Source of the DNA: Cytophagales bacterium
GTDB taxonomy: Bacteria > Bacteroidota > Bacteroidia > Cytophagales > 172606-1
Length of the DNA: 53,808 nucleotides
Assembly (NCBI GenBank): GCA_030448185.1
Contig: JAUJNL010000039.1
Location: 1 to 53,808 of the forward strand
Direction of reading: 5' to 3'
Both the position numbers and the translations under genes were made by a program. The notes under the pieces are model-generated. The model was not told where the DNA came from, ran no database searches, and saw only the letters and a program-made list of their open reading frames with translations. Of the stretch, positions 35,973-45,891 are shown in pieces; positions within the stretch are counted from its first letter, which is position 1; every line of letters begins with the position of its first letter.

Positions 35973-37340
35973 GTGAGTACTATACAAGAATTTCATACCG
36001 CATCCGAGGATAAAGCATTTGATCTGAAGCACCGCCAGACCATTAATCATAATATTGGCAAATACAATGTGGCCGTAAAGAATGGGATGGGGCAATACAT
36101 GGATCACGAACTGGCCCGAAGCCGGGGTTCTTACCTGAAAACACAGGCCATTGAAAACCTGGACAAGTATCTGCTTCAGTTTGAGGAAAATTTCAAGAAA
36201 CGGGGCGGCAAGGTAATCTGGGCCGAAACCAAGGAAGATGCCCTGCGGGAAATACTCTCCATTTTTGAGAAAAAGCGGGCTAAGTCCGTCGTGAAGTCAA
36301 AATCCATGGCTACTGAGGAAATTCACCTAAACGAGTACCTGGAAAAACACGGTGTAGAAGCCGTAGAAACCGATCTGGGGGAGTATATCTGCCAGCTTTC
36401 CGGGCAGCGGCCTTACCACATCGTGACGCCGGTGATGCATATGTCGAAGGAGGACATTTCAGAACTTTTCTTCCAGAAGCTGAAAACGGCCCGCACCAAC
36501 GACCCGCAGGAGCTGACGATGATAGCCCGGAAAATGCTGCGTGAAAAATACACTACGGCTGACGTGGGGATTACCGGGGCCAATTTCCTGGTGGCCGATA
36601 TCGGTGGCATTGCCATTACTGAAAACGAAGGCAATTCCCGGCTTTCGGTAGGCTTTCCACGTACGCACATTGCCATTGTAGGGATTGAAAAAGTAATTCC
36701 GAGCCTGCAAGATTTAGATCTGTTCTGGCCTTTGCTGGCAACCAGCGGTACCGGGCAGCAAGTAACCGTGTACAGTACGGTAGTCACCGGCCCGCGTCAA
36801 CCGGATGAAGTGGATGGCCCCGAAGAAATGTACGTAGTTTTATTAGACAATGGCCGAACCAATCTGCTCAAGGAGCCCGACAAACGCCAGGCATTAAACT
36901 GTATTCGTTGCGGTGCCTGTCTGAACGCCTGCCCCGTGTACCGCAATATTGGCGGTCACACCTACGAAAGTACTTACAGCGGGCCGATAGGTTCGGTGAT
37001 TTCACCACACCTGATGGGAATGAAGGAGTTTAAGCACTTAAGCTATGCCAGCTCTTTATGCGGCGCCTGCACCTCGGTCTGTCCTGTCCGCATCGACTTG
37101 CACAATTTATTATTGCTCAACCGTCAGCAAAGCGTAAAAGAAGGCTTGCACGACAAAAGGGAAGAATTGGGCTTTAAAGCTTGGGAAAAGGGGATGAAAA
37201 ACCGGAAGCTGATGAATATGGTGGGAGCCGGGCTGAAGAACTGGGCGTTGAAGACGTTCTTTAAAGATACCTGGGGAAGGCGGCGGATCACGCCAGCCTT
37301 ACCCCCACTTCAACCAGCTATGGAAAGAAAAACATGGTAA
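35973..37340 (+). CDS. lutB: LutB-like lactate utilisation iron-sulfur protein
   Basis: 455 residues starting at GTG 35973 (MSTIQEFHTASEDKAFDLKH); the start is fixed by the repeat directly upstream. An N-terminal LUD domain (about 65-300: KKRAKSVVKSKSMATEEIHL, GITGANFLVADIGGIAITEN, RLSVGFPRTHIAIVGIEKVI) is followed by two 4Fe-4S clusters, CIRCGACLNACPVYRNIGGH and CGACTSVCPVRIDLHNLL. In the LutABC complex this subunit passes electrons from L-lactate oxidation. The LutA (cysteine-rich domain) and LutC partners are not in this window, so they must lie elsewhere or the protein works alone. Intact and normal in length. Confidence 0.9.
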   Translation: MSTIQEFHTASEDKAFDLKHRQTINHNIGKYNVAVKNGMGQYMDHELARSRGSYLKTQAIENLDKYLLQFEENFKKRGGKVIWAETKEDALREILSIFEKKRAKSVVKSKSMATEEIHLNEYLEKHGVEAVETDLGEYICQLSGQRPYHIVTPVMHMSKEDISELFFQKLKTARTNDPQELTMIARKMLREKYTTADVGITGANFLVADIGGIAITENEGNSRLSVGFPRTHIAIVGIEKVIPSLQDLDLFWPLLATSGTGQQVTVYSTVVTGPRQPDEVDGPEEMYVVLLDNGRTNLLKEPDKRQALNCIRCGACLNACPVYRNIGGHTYESTYSGPIGSVISPHLMGMKEFKHLSYASSLCGACTSVCPVRIDLHNLLLLNRQQSVKEGLHDKREELGFKAWEKGMKNRKLMNMVGAGLKNWALKTFFKDTWGRRRITPALPPLQPAMERKTW

Positions 37341-37480
37341 ACCTTAATTGAACTAGCTATAAGATTTATTTCTGTTTTACTTACGGTACGAATATAGCAC
37401 GCAAAATTGAAGCCATTTAAAAATTTAGATGAAGGTATTCTTTGAATAGACCAAAATCTTATTTACGTAGATTAACCAAG

Positions 37481-37508
37481 TAGAGCAGGCATCAAACCTG
37501 CTCTATTT
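37481..37508. terminator. Hairpin after the lutB-like gene
   Basis: TAGAGCAGG (37481-37489) pairs perfectly with CCTGCTCTA (37497-37505) around CATCAAA, followed by TTTG. A plausible terminator, though 140 bp beyond the stop codon. Confidence 0.65.
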
Positions 37509-37616
37509 GCCTATTAGAGCCGATTCTGGCGTATTCAGTACGGCTTCAGACGACGTATTTTGTCTCTATTTTTCGGTTAATCCGTATACGGCTGCGACCA
37601 CTTTATTTTATTGAAT

Positions 37617-38483
37617 ATGCAGGAAGCGATTCGAAAAATTTACCATAAACTTTCAGACTGGCTGGAGACGCTGATTGTAATGCTGCCTAATTTGCTACTG
37701 GCAGTCCTGATTTTCTGCGGGTTTTATTTTGCGGGCCGTTTCTTCAGAAATGCGCTTCGCAACCCCTTATCCCGGATCATTCATACGGGCTATTGCCGAT
37801 CTGCTGTTAAGCCTGATTTCGACGGCCTTGTAGCGATTAGGTTATTTATTGCCTTAAGCGTGCTGCAGTTAGATAAAGCCGTAACCTCTCTGCTAAGCAG
37901 GAGCCGGTATTGTGGGTATAGCATTAGGATTTGCCTTTCAGGGATATTGCGGCCAACTTTGTCTCTGGAATTCTCATTGCAATTCGAAAACCTATTCAGA
38001 TCGGCGATTTAGTAGAATCAAATGGCTTTTTTTGGAATTGTAAACCGGATCAACTGCGCACTATTATCCGGACGCAACAGGGACAGCATGTACATATCCC
38101 TAATAAAGATATTTTCAGCAAGCCGATTGTGAACTATAATGTGGAGGGCAAACGCCGGGTAGACCTGGAGTGCGGGGTTTCGTACGGTGAAGATTTAGAG
38201 AAGGTGCGTGACATTGCCATTAATGCCATCCGGGGCATTTCCTATAGATACTTCGCAGGATATTGACTTGTATTACAAGGAATTCGGAAAGCTCCATCAA
38301 TTTTACCATCCGGTACTGGATTTCCTTTAAGAAACAATCAGACTTCCTTAAGGGACAAGTGAAGGAGTTATTCAAATTAAAAAAGCCTTTGACGCCCAGG
38401 GAATCCTCATCCCATTCCCAATCACATTGGACTTTGGATTAAAGGCGGTGAAAGCTGGCAGATCAGCTACAACTGCCTGCTAA
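37617..38483 (+). pseudogene. MscS-family mechanosensitive channel, multiply frameshifted
   Basis: ATG 37617 opens MQEAIRKIYHKLSDWLETLI, then a membrane helix MLPNLLLAVLIFCGFYFAG. Other frames supply FIALSVLQLDKAVTSLL, GIVGIALGFAF and FRDIAANFVSGILIAIRKPI (the conserved pore-helix and beta-domain junction), IGDLVESNGFFG, RTQQGQHVHIPNKDIFSKPI and NYNVEGKRRVDLECGVSYGE. The last pieces include DIDLYYKEFG, NFTIRYWISFKKQSDF and FPITLDFGLKAVKAG before a TAA at 38481. About 285 residues if joined. At least five indels in 870 bp. MscS channels release solutes on hypo-osmotic shock. Confidence 0.85.
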
Positions 38484-38513
38484 GGCCAAGCAACGGAAAA
38501 TAGTTTCGCTTCC

Positions 38514-38655
38514 CGAATGTTAAATGTCGAATGCTAAACGGTCGGATTGTTCAATTGTTATATGGTTAGATTGTTAAGTTCCTTTTCCAGAGTCTTTTTA
38601 ACCATTAACAATTCAGCCGAAAACCATTTAGCATTCAACATTTAGCACTTTACAT
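38514..38655. repeat. Palindromic intergenic repeat with 8-nt period (between mscS-like and ABC genes)
   Basis: Left arm contains GTTAAATG, TCGAATGC, TAAACGGT, CGGATTGT, TCAATTGT, TATATGGT, TAGATTGT. The right arm read in reverse complement gives CTAAATGT, TGAATGCT, AAATGGTT, TTCGGCTG, AATTGTTA, ATGGTTAA, so the arms match imperfectly over about 55 nt. It separates two convergent broken genes. Confidence 0.85.
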
Positions 38656-39334
38656 TATACCGTTAGTGGCTGGCTCTCTTTCACGTAACCATCCATGAGT
38701 TGCACAATACGGTTGCCATACTGGGCATTTTTGCTCGGAGTGTGTTACCTGAATGATAGTCATGCCTTCATCGTTCAATTTTTTGAACATTTCCATAATT
38801 ACCTTTCCCTGATCGGAGTGCAGGTTACCAGTGGGTTCATCAGCCAGTAGTAATTTAGGTTGTCAATAATAGCTCTTGCAATCCCAACCAACTGCTGCTG
38901 TCCTCGGGAAAGTTGGAGTTGGGAAAGATCTTTCTTCGCTACCATTCCGAAGCGGTCCAAGATGTCGGCTACCATGCTTTTTCCAGCAGATTTTACGCCT
39001 TTTATATAACAATGGCGTTTCGATGTTTTCGTAAACAGTCAGCTCATCAATTAAGTGATAGGCCTGAAACACAAAGCCGATGTGGTGTTTGTGCAGTTCG
39101 GTCCGGCGGCGTTCTTTCATCTGGTGCACGGGCTCATTCAGAAAATAATACTCCCCTCCCGAAGGTTCCTCCCTCCACCGATGATATTGAGCAGCGTAGA
39201 TTTGCCCGAACCACTGGGCCCCATAATGAGAGAGAAATTCGCCAGCCTTCACCTCCAGGTCAACATTTTTCAGGATAAAAAAGGCGCTGATATTTAGAGT
39301 CAACGTACTTGTCGATTGTGCGGAGTTGGATCAT
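38655..39334 (-). pseudogene. LolD/MacB-type ABC transporter ATPase, multiply frameshifted
   Basis: Minus-strand pieces join into about 226 residues: MIQLRTIDKYVDSKYQRLF, LKNVDLEVKAGEFLS, the Walker A GPSGSGKSTL (readable near 39205-39235 in a shifted frame), EEPSGGEYYFLNEP, KHHIGFVFQAYHLIDELTVY (Q-loop), a signature-like SRGQQQLVGIARAIID, then LLLADEPTGNL (Walker B), TIIQVTHS and the end YGNRIVQLMDGYVKESQPLT, with the stop at 38655. At least four indels. This ATPase type powers MacB-like exporters or lipoprotein sorting. No permease gene is adjacent. Confidence 0.8.
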
Positions 39335-39511
39335 GGTTAAAGGAGAAGAATTAGATCAGATGGAATTAGTTTTCTTAAAATATACCAAAGCCTTGCCAAT
39401 ATCAATGCCAGCATTGAAAAGAAGCGACAAGTAAGATAAAGAGGAATTACGAACCAATAAATGTCCGTTTCCGGACACATCTGTCGGGAGTGGAACAGAG
39501 GTTTACCATTA
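39335..39511. other. Short intergenic gap, nothing recognised
   Basis: About 180 bp between the ABC ATPase start and the end of the glycan cluster; no repeat or clear terminator was seen. Confidence 0.4.
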
Positions 39512-40410
39512 TCACTTGAATGTATTTAGCAGCAAGTGTTTAAGGATAGCTCCTGTTCTTCGTTCCCATACAGAAATTGGGTATAACTTTAATGCTTTCC
39601 ATAGATACTCATCCTTGCGTACTTTGGTCTGATAGCACAAGATGAAGGGCAATATAAGAATCCCAGTACGACTCAATTTGATGATAATGGATTGAGAACT
39701 TTTCCTGTACCGCCCGATCCTGAAAGGCATATTGCATAGCCAACTCTTTCCGCTTTACCAGCTTTTCCTGGCTGTATTGCACCACGCTACGGCTTTCATG
39801 GTCGATTAAGGCTGCCGAAATGCGGTTGTCCGTTCTTAAACCATAATTGGCTGCTACCCGAATCCAGAGCTCCCAGTCTTCCGAACCGGAGAGGTCGCGG
39901 TCTTCATTAAATAGAAATTGTTGGGCAATATCATATCGCAGGAATACCCCTATACAACTCAAGGGATTGCCCTTGATAAAAATGCACAGGTCGTCACATT
40001 TAATCCGGTTAATACTGGTCTTACTATGAAGCTCCGAGTCCGTTACTTCGTACCCCAGATGCAGAAAAGGAGGCTGTTTGTATAGTGCAATTGCTTCGAG
40101 GGCATTCTGCAGGTAGTTTGGATAAAGCAAGTCATCGGAGTCCAGAAAGGTGCGATGTAATCCCCTTGGCTCTTTGGGTACCGTAATTACGGGCTGCAGC
40201 TCTTTTCCCATTATTCTTTTTATAATAGCGAACCTTAGGACTTTCTATTGATTTTTACTACCGTTTCGGTATGATCTGTACTCCGTCATCTACTACAATC
40301 ACTTCGAAATGGGGATAAGACTGCTGCAGAGCGGAACCAATTGTTCTGCTAATAAAAGCCGCCCGGTTGTAGGTGGGGATGATAATGGAGAACAACGGGT
40401 CAGTTGACAT
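39512..40410 (-). pseudogene. GT2 glycosyltransferase, frameshifted (last gene of the glycan cluster)
   Basis: The start MSTDPLFSIIIPTYNRAAFI with SRTIGSALQQSYPHFEVIVV and DDG (40410 downward) is a GT-A fold family 2 opening. After indels come SPKVRYYKKNNG, RAAARNYG, FLDSDDLLYPNYLQNALEAI (the DSDD metal and sugar-nucleotide site) and a long segment (39609-40211) with SCIGVFLRYDIAQQFLF and LSGSEDWELWIRVAANYGLR. The C-terminus finishes in another frame (YLWKALKLYPISVWERRTGA). About 300 residues in total with at least four indels. It adds a sugar to a glycan chain at the cytoplasmic face. Its ATG overlaps the end of the upstream GT4 gene. Confidence 0.8.
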
Positions 40411-41499
40411 ATAACTCTTCCAGTTTACGAATCATCTGTTCTAAAGTGAACTGTTGTGCCACATCTTGTTGCCCTTGAACAATTAATCGATGCCGAAGTT
40501 GTGTATCTGTCAAGTCTCACCATTGCGTGGTAGATAGCTTCTGCATCCTTAAAAGGAACTACTAATGCATTACGTTGATTCTCAATAAATTCCGAAGCAA
40601 CCCCAGACAAGGTAAAAATGGAAGAGACCCCTGCGGCCAATGCTTCTACATATGTTTGGCAGAAAGCTTCAATATGCTCATTGATAGGTACATGCACATA
40701 CACATCAAATAATTGGTATAATGAAGGAATATCTTCCTCAAAGGCAATTTCACGATAACTATTAACCGGTAATTCTGAAAGCAAAGCTTGAATCTTTGAC
40801 TTATAATCTCCCGTGGCATTAGTCAGAATTAGCTTTGCCTCAGGATAATCATTCAATAGTTGTTTGAAAGCTGGGATAACGAACTGAATACCTTCCACTC
40901 CGTATACCGGGAAATTACTCCCACAACTGGGCCACTTCCATTGATAAAATATTTTTGCTTTAGTGTCTGAATGCGCTCCTGCTCAACAAAAGTAAAGTTA
41001 TCTAAACGAAACCCATGGTGTACCAGATGGATCTTGGGTGGAACAACTTGCTCTTGGCGCAGCAAAACCTCTTTTACATTCTTACTGATGGCAATAATAT
41101 CGGTAGCCAGCCTATTGATGAAACGGTCGTACCAGACAGCTCTGGGGAAATATTCATGATGCAGAGTAGAATGATGGCGGGTATATATTCTTTTTCTTAT
41201 ACCACTCAACTTCGCTGTAAGCAAACCTACCAGGCAGGCGTCAAAGAGATGGCAGTGAACAATTGTGGGTTTTTCTTTACGCAGTATACTAGCTATTTGG
41301 TAAACGGCTCGTAACAAATCTTTTTACCTCGATAATCTACCCGGCAAACCGGAATAGCTAATGCTTTTAAAGCTGATTCCAAAGCGGATGCCCCCGGATT
41401 AAGCAAAATAAATGTTAAATCAGTTTTACCTAACTCCTGGGCAATCCATTCAAAGGCCAAAGATTTATGAATGTTTGAAATGATATAGGTAACTCTCAA
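40400..41499 (-). pseudogene. GT4 glycosyltransferase, frameshifted
   Basis: Opens MRVTYIISNIHKSLAFEWIA. The next frame gives YQIASILRKEKPTIVHCHLF and IYTRHHSTLHHEYFPRAVWY with DIIAISKNVKEVLL and KIHLVHHGFRLDNF. A third frame (40425-40898) holds the GT4 donor region IPAFKQLLNDYPEAKLILTN, VYVHVPINEHIEAFCQTYVE with ALAAGVSS and SGVASEFIENQRNALVVPFK. The end FTLEQMIRKLEELYVN reads to a TGA at 40400-40402, overlapping the next start codon. About 365 residues, with breaks near 41310, 40900 and 40510. In the known fold the acidic EAFCQTYVEAL segment binds the nucleotide sugar (E-x7-E motif). Confidence 0.8.
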
Positions 41500-41515
41500 T
41501 GCAGTGAATGATTTG

Positions 41516-42395
41516 CTACAGTAATTTAAGTTTTACAGCCACCTCAGGTTGGCAGATTAAATAATTATAAAAACTACTTTTAGAAAGATGCTGTACCAGG
41601 CTAGGTTTTTGTTTTTCGTCAATATCAAAATACAGATATCCTTTATCCCTTACTATTGCCTCTACTCGGACGGCCACTTCATCAGTCAATATCTCAATTA
41701 ATATAGTTGGTTTCATTATATGCAGATACTTGCCTAATCCTTCTAATACTTCCGGTTCATGGGTTTCCACATCGATCTTTAGCAAATCTATTTTTGGTAA
41801 GGATTCTCTTTCAAATAAAGGAAGCCAGGGATATAGTATCAATTTCAGTCTTTATCACATCAGCATCAGAAGCGCCCAAATTTTTATTAACTGTTACTGA
41901 ATAGACATGCTCAGCAGGATGATCATAAATTATAGCTTTTCCAGTCTCGCTGGAAACGGCTTCCTGATAGGAATGAATATCGTAATGATTTAATTGTACA
42001 TTATCTATCAGTTTGTCAAAGACACGTGCCACCGGTTCAAATGCATATACTTCTGCTTTCCGGATTAACTGTTTTGGCAACTAAAGCATAAATTCCCGTA
42101 TTAGCGCCTATATCCAGAATATAATGCGCTTCCTTACAAAGTTCCACCCACAACTGCATAGAGATTTTTTTCCCATCCCCGTTAATCCTATCCAGAACAG
42201 TTCATGAGCTACATCATAGCCAAAGTGCCTGAACCGAAAAGAGTGGCCGGAGCTTACTGGAGCTTTGAATATACCTTTGAAATATAAGTGTTGATAAACA
42301 GCGTGTGGAGGTATAAAAAACAACTTTATAAAAGTAAAAATTTGTTGTTTGAAGGGAATGATATAGTACAGTTGTTTAACTAACTTTTTCATCAT
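41516..42395 (-). pseudogene. FkbM-family methyltransferase, frameshifted
   Basis: N-terminal piece MMKKLVKQLYYIIPFKQQIF, then HFGYDVAHELFWIGLTGM. A shifted segment reads YILDIGANTGIYALVAK (SAM-binding loop, near 42055-42120), then KAEVYAFEPVARVFDKLIDN and NVQLNHYDIHSYQEAVSSET, then LLKIDVETHEPEVLEGLGKY (the KIDVExxE motif of FkbM enzymes). About 285 residues with three breaks (near 42180, 42080 and 41820). FkbM proteins methylate sugar hydroxyls in many polysaccharide clusters. Its position among glycosyltransferases supports that role. Confidence 0.8.
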
Positions 42396-42414
42396 TCAAT
42401 TTAATTTTGAAAAA

Positions 42415-43317
42415 CTATAGTGAGTACCCGGTGGTGACAAAATCATAGATCTTATAACGGACTTTTCTGGGCAAAATCCAATGTAGTAAAGAAGCATCAA
42501 TCAGTTGTATCCAATACTTTTGGGCAAAAGAACTGTAAAACAATCGTTTGGCTCTATTAACACTGGTACGCTGATACCTGGGGTATTGCGCGTAAAGTTG
42601 TGGTTTTATCAGATATAAATGCTGATTGGCCGATTTGTACTGTTGTAATCTTTTTATGTACGACTGGCAGGTGATAAAATCATCATGCCACGCGATTGCC
42701 CTCGCATTAAAGTATATAGAGATACCATGCTGAAATGCCCGTATTGCCAGGTCAAAATCCTCTGCATCAGTAAGTTGATCATCAAACCCTCCCAATTGTT
42801 GGAAACTATGAGCCGAAATGGAGAAATTGGCTGCGGTTAAGAATAATCGTGCTTCAGGTAAAGGACCTTCTACCTTTTCCAGCGGAGTAGTCCATTTACG
42901 GCTAAGGTAAGCTTTATATTGCTGGAAATCGGTCTTCATTAGGGAGTAATCTTCTGGAACAGCACCTACCAAAATACTATTCTGAGCGTGTTGGTGATGT
43001 AAAATATGTTTTGCTACACAATCTGGTTCAGGCCGGGTATCGTCATCAAAAAAGATCAGCAATTCTCTGGTAGCCACCGCAGCCCCAGTATTTCTAGTCA
43101 CCGAACGTCCTTGATTGGGTCGGTCAACAATAGTAATATTTAATTTAGTACTTGTCCTTCCCAGTACTTCCAGGGAATCATCTGCTGAACTATCTACTAC
43201 CAGTATCACTTCAAAATTGCCGAATGTCTGCATTTCCAATGCTTTTAATGTATTTGGAAATTTATGACTGCCTTTGTAGGATGGAATGATAACTGAAGCG
43301 GAAGTGAAGGTATTCAT
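42415..43317 (-). CDS. GT2 glycosyltransferase
   Basis: 300 residues, intact. The GT-A opening ASVIIPSYKGSHKFPNTLKA is followed by FEVILVVDSSADDS, RPNQGRSVTRNTGAAVATRE and the metal-binding acidic motif LIFFDDDTRPEPD. The acceptor-side part contains FLTAANFSISAHSFQQLGGF and DDQLTDAEDFDLAIRAFQHG (the ED motif of the likely catalytic base). No membrane helices, so a soluble cytoplasmic enzyme acting on lipid-linked glycan. The gene ends 19 bp before the FkbM gene downstream and begins 3 bp after the end of the upstream gene. Confidence 0.92.
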   Translation of the reverse strand: MNTFTSASVIIPSYKGSHKFPNTLKALEMQTFGNFEVILVVDSSADDSLEVLGRTSTKLNITIVDRPNQGRSVTRNTGAAVATRELLIFFDDDTRPEPDCVAKHILHHQHAQNSILVGAVPEDYSLMKTDFQQYKAYLSRKWTTPLEKVEGPLPEARLFLTAANFSISAHSFQQLGGFDDQLTDAEDFDLAIRAFQHGISIYFNARAIAWHDDFITCQSYIKRLQQYKSANQHLYLIKPQLYAQYPRYQRTSVNRAKRLFYSSFAQKYWIQLIDASLLHWILPRKVRYKIYDFVTTGYSL

Positions 43318-43320
43318 ATT

Positions 43321-44097
43321 TTATTTAAATCTTATAAACAGATCTCCCATGAAGTAAAGTGCATTTTGTAGCTTTAAATAACTGATTATTTCTTCTTCAT
43401 TACACCAAGTTGGAAGTTCAAACCCTTCAGGCTTGCCCGTATAAAAATTAAATTCTATTTCGCCCAACTTTTTCAAATGCTGAATTAGTAAAAAAGTATT
43501 CTCCTGGTATTCAGTTGTATATTCGACCGAAATAAGTTTTATGCTTTGAGAAAGCCCTTTCAAGACTTCATATTCGTATCCTTCTACATCGATTTTACAA
43601 TAATCTGGCACTCCAAATTCTTGAATTAATGTATCAAGTGTGGTTACTTCTACCTGTTTTACTTTATTCCATTCGTGCTCAGCAAACCGTTTACTTTTTT
43701 TCACCTCTTTTATCCATTGAGGCGACATTGATGAAATAGTATGAGAGTCAGAAACATACAATTCTTTAATTCCTTCTGTTTCTGATAATCCCTTCTTTAT
43801 AACAGTTATCTTCGGATGGTTACTGAATCTTTTACTTAAAAAAGCATAACAGTACGCTTGCGGCTCGATTGCAATAGAGGTAGCTCCTAATTTGGCAAAA
43901 GTGGCTGAGTAGTCACCAAGATTAGCCCCTACATCAAAGCAAAGTGAATTTTTTTTGAGAATAGAAGAATAGAATTGAAGCAGTAAATGATTGTGTGCTT
44001 TTTTTTCTTTCTTCCGGGAATTCCAATAATGAATGATTAAATCTAAATTTATCCCAAGTTTTAGAAAACCAGCTACTTTCCTAATAATTCTTTTCAT
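43321..44097 (-). CDS. FkbM-family methyltransferase
   Basis: 258 residues, intact. The N-terminal helical part is followed by the SAM-binding segment SLCFDVGANLGDYSATFAKL, then SIAIEPQAYCYAFLSKRF, and VPDYCKIDVEGYEYEVLKGL, the FkbM family motif. The C-terminus (WCNEEEIISYLKLQNALYFM) is typical of this branch. It presumably O-methylates a sugar of the surface glycan. The start codon overlaps the preceding gene's stop by 4 bp (44094-44097), so the two are translationally coupled. Confidence 0.92.
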   Translation of the reverse strand: MKRIIRKVAGFLKLGINLDLIIHYWNSRKKEKKAHNHLLLQFYSSILKKNSLCFDVGANLGDYSATFAKLGATSIAIEPQAYCYAFLSKRFSNHPKITVIKKGLSETEGIKELYVSDSHTISSMSPQWIKEVKKSKRFAEHEWNKVKQVEVTTLDTLIQEFGVPDYCKIDVEGYEYEVLKGLSQSIKLISVEYTTEYQENTFLLIQHLKKLGEIEFNFYTGKPEGFELPTWCNEEEIISYLKLQNALYFMGDLFIRFK

Positions 44098-44879
44098 AAT
44101 TGCTTAAGCTGTTTTAATGCCCTAACAAGTAGTCTATCCAGTTTTCGCCGGTATTGCTGCCCTACTGTTTCCTGAGCTCTAACATTTAAATTTATAGTTA
44201 CACCCATTTTTTTACATAAGGTTACTGCTTCCCGCCTCCATTTTCCCCGATTTACTGCTGTACAAAAGTAGGTGAGTGGGTAGTTGCCTTCTTCTAGAGG
44301 GTCTCCCTTCTCATCGATAAACACGGACAAAAATGGTTTCTCAATTTTCTCGGATCGTTTGCTTCCGTTATACTCAAACTCCCAGGCTGATTCGGATGCA
44401 ATAAGCAGTGAGCGCAGTACCTCTTTGTCCCAGATTGCTGCTTGGGTAGAGTTCCGGTAGGGACTGCCTTTACGGATAATACCCAATTCTGCTGTTTCTG
44501 CTATGGGCTCGTCTGGCCCCGGAACAGGGAAAAGCCGCACATAAGCAGCATCTAAAGAACGAACAAGACCAAATATTCGGTTCAGACGGTTGTTATCTAC
44601 GGACTTAAGTAAAAGATAATCATCCAATAGCAGTAATATATAGGGCTGTGGAATTTGCTCTAGTGCCCATAATAACAAGTTAGACCACTGCATAGGCTGG
44701 CCAGCACGCAGAGTAGTCACCTCAGTTCCAGAAAAAACTTCATTTTCCGCCGTTAAATAAACCTGATAAGGACAGTCAGGCCAGAATCTGGAAAACACTT
44801 GAAAAAAAGGCTTCCATAAATCACTATACTTATCACATGAATGAACAAGTACCGCTAGCTGCGTATTATCACTGGTCAT
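44094..44879 (-). CDS. Putative glycosyltransferase
   Basis: 261 residues, intact. It opens with a beta strand and a cysteine-aspartate turn (LAVLVHSCDKYSDLWKPFFQ), then WPDCPYQVYLTAENEVF. The acidic motif PYILLLLDDYLLLKSVD has the hydrophobic-DD form of a GT-A DxD site. SPYRNSTQAAIWDKEVLRSL and ESAWEFEYNGSKRSEK follow. I recognise the type from LPS and capsule clusters, where it is usually annotated only as a glycosyltransferase-like hypothetical, so the role is inferred from fold clues and position. Ends in a short basic tail. Coupled to the FkbM gene by a 4-bp overlap. Confidence 0.7.
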   Translation of the reverse strand: MTSDNTQLAVLVHSCDKYSDLWKPFFQVFSRFWPDCPYQVYLTAENEVFSGTEVTTLRAGQPMQWSNLLLWALEQIPQPYILLLLDDYLLLKSVDNNRLNRIFGLVRSLDAAYVRLFPVPGPDEPIAETAELGIIRKGSPYRNSTQAAIWDKEVLRSLLIASESAWEFEYNGSKRSEKIEKPFLSVFIDEKGDPLEEGNYPLTYFCTAVNRGKWRREAVTLCKKMGVTINLNVRAQETVGQQYRRKLDRLLVRALKQLKQL

Positions 44880-44892
44880 AGTTAGCCATAAT

Positions 44893-45891
44893 TTAAAGTC
44901 TTCTTAACAGATTAATCAGGAATAGCGGCATATAAGTATTCCTCATTATTAGGTTTAACCGTTTTTTACGGTCAGCAGGAAGCAATTTATGCGGATCAAC
45001 CAATTTAAAGCAGATTCGCGCCTTCTTGCGTTCATTTTGGGCGTAGTATTCCTCACCCCGGGAGAAGATAAAGTAATGAATAAGTATCTGCACTTCATTT
45101 TTTATTTGATCCCATGAAACTGGCAGATGAAATATGTACTGAGCATTAATGTGTCCCCGGCTGGCTATCCAGTCGGCCTCCTTAGACATACCAGCTTGAG
45201 TAGCAATGGAATAGTAAATGGAGTCTCTTTCTACCGCAAATTTTTGCTCTTCTGAAGTAGTCTTTGCCGCCGAATGATGGCGAAAATTTACAAGTAGTTC
45301 TGGAGTAAACTGAATTTGACTGACACCATATACCAACAGGTACTTTAGCCACCATTCCAAGTCCATGCAGTAATGCAGAGATTCATTAAGTAACCCTATC
45401 CGTTGGTAAGCCTCACGGCTGAAAAACATAGCTGGTTGCGCCAATGCCCCGTAGCCTGCTGTTTTTGGCCCAGTTTCATATACGGGATTATCGGCAAACC
45501 GGGTGGCACCATCGGGATAAAACGAACTGAGCCTGCCAATGATGCTGTTACAACTCCCATCTTGCCGGTAGGCTTTGGCCACTGAATGTAAAGCGTCTGG
45601 TTCATAAAAATCATCACTGTTCAGCCAGGTTACCAACTCACCGGTAGCTTGCTGCAATCCTTTATTGATTGCATTACTCTGGCCTTTGTCCGTAGTGCTT
45701 TCCCAATAAGTAAGCGCTCCTCCATATTGCTGCAAGATTGTAAGCGTATTGTCTTTGCTGCCGCCATCAAAAATGAGGTACTCCAAATCAGGATACTGCT
45801 GTCTGGTCACCGACAAAATAGTTTCTTCAATATACTGTCCCTGATTGAGTGAAGGGGTGATAACCGTAATTCTGGGAAAATATTCAGGCAT
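44893..45891 (-). CDS. GT2 glycosyltransferase (WcaA type)
   Basis: 332 residues, intact. Motifs: ITVITPSLNQGQYIEETILS, PDLEYLIFDGGSKDNTLTIL, STTDKGQSNAINKGLQQATG and LVTWLNSDDFYEPDALHSVA (NSDD metal site). LNESLHYCMDLEWWLKYLLV carries the DLEWWL catalytic-base motif characteristic of this subgroup. The C-terminal 100 residues are basic and helical, perhaps membrane-associated. It overlaps the upstream GT2 gene by 8 bp and is followed 13 bp later by the putative glycosyltransferase. It would extend the repeat unit of a surface glycan; the sugar added cannot be read. Confidence 0.93.
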   Translation of the reverse strand: MPEYFPRITVITPSLNQGQYIEETILSVTRQQYPDLEYLIFDGGSKDNTLTILQQYGGALTYWESTTDKGQSNAINKGLQQATGELVTWLNSDDFYEPDALHSVAKAYRQDGSCNSIIGRLSSFYPDGATRFADNPVYETGPKTAGYGALAQPAMFFSREAYQRIGLLNESLHYCMDLEWWLKYLLVYGVSQIQFTPELLVNFRHHSAAKTTSEEQKFAVERDSIYYSIATQAGMSKEADWIASRGHINAQYIFHLPVSWDQIKNEVQILIHYFIFSRGEEYYAQNERKKARICFKLVDPHKLLPADRKKRLNLIMRNTYMPLFLINLLRRL

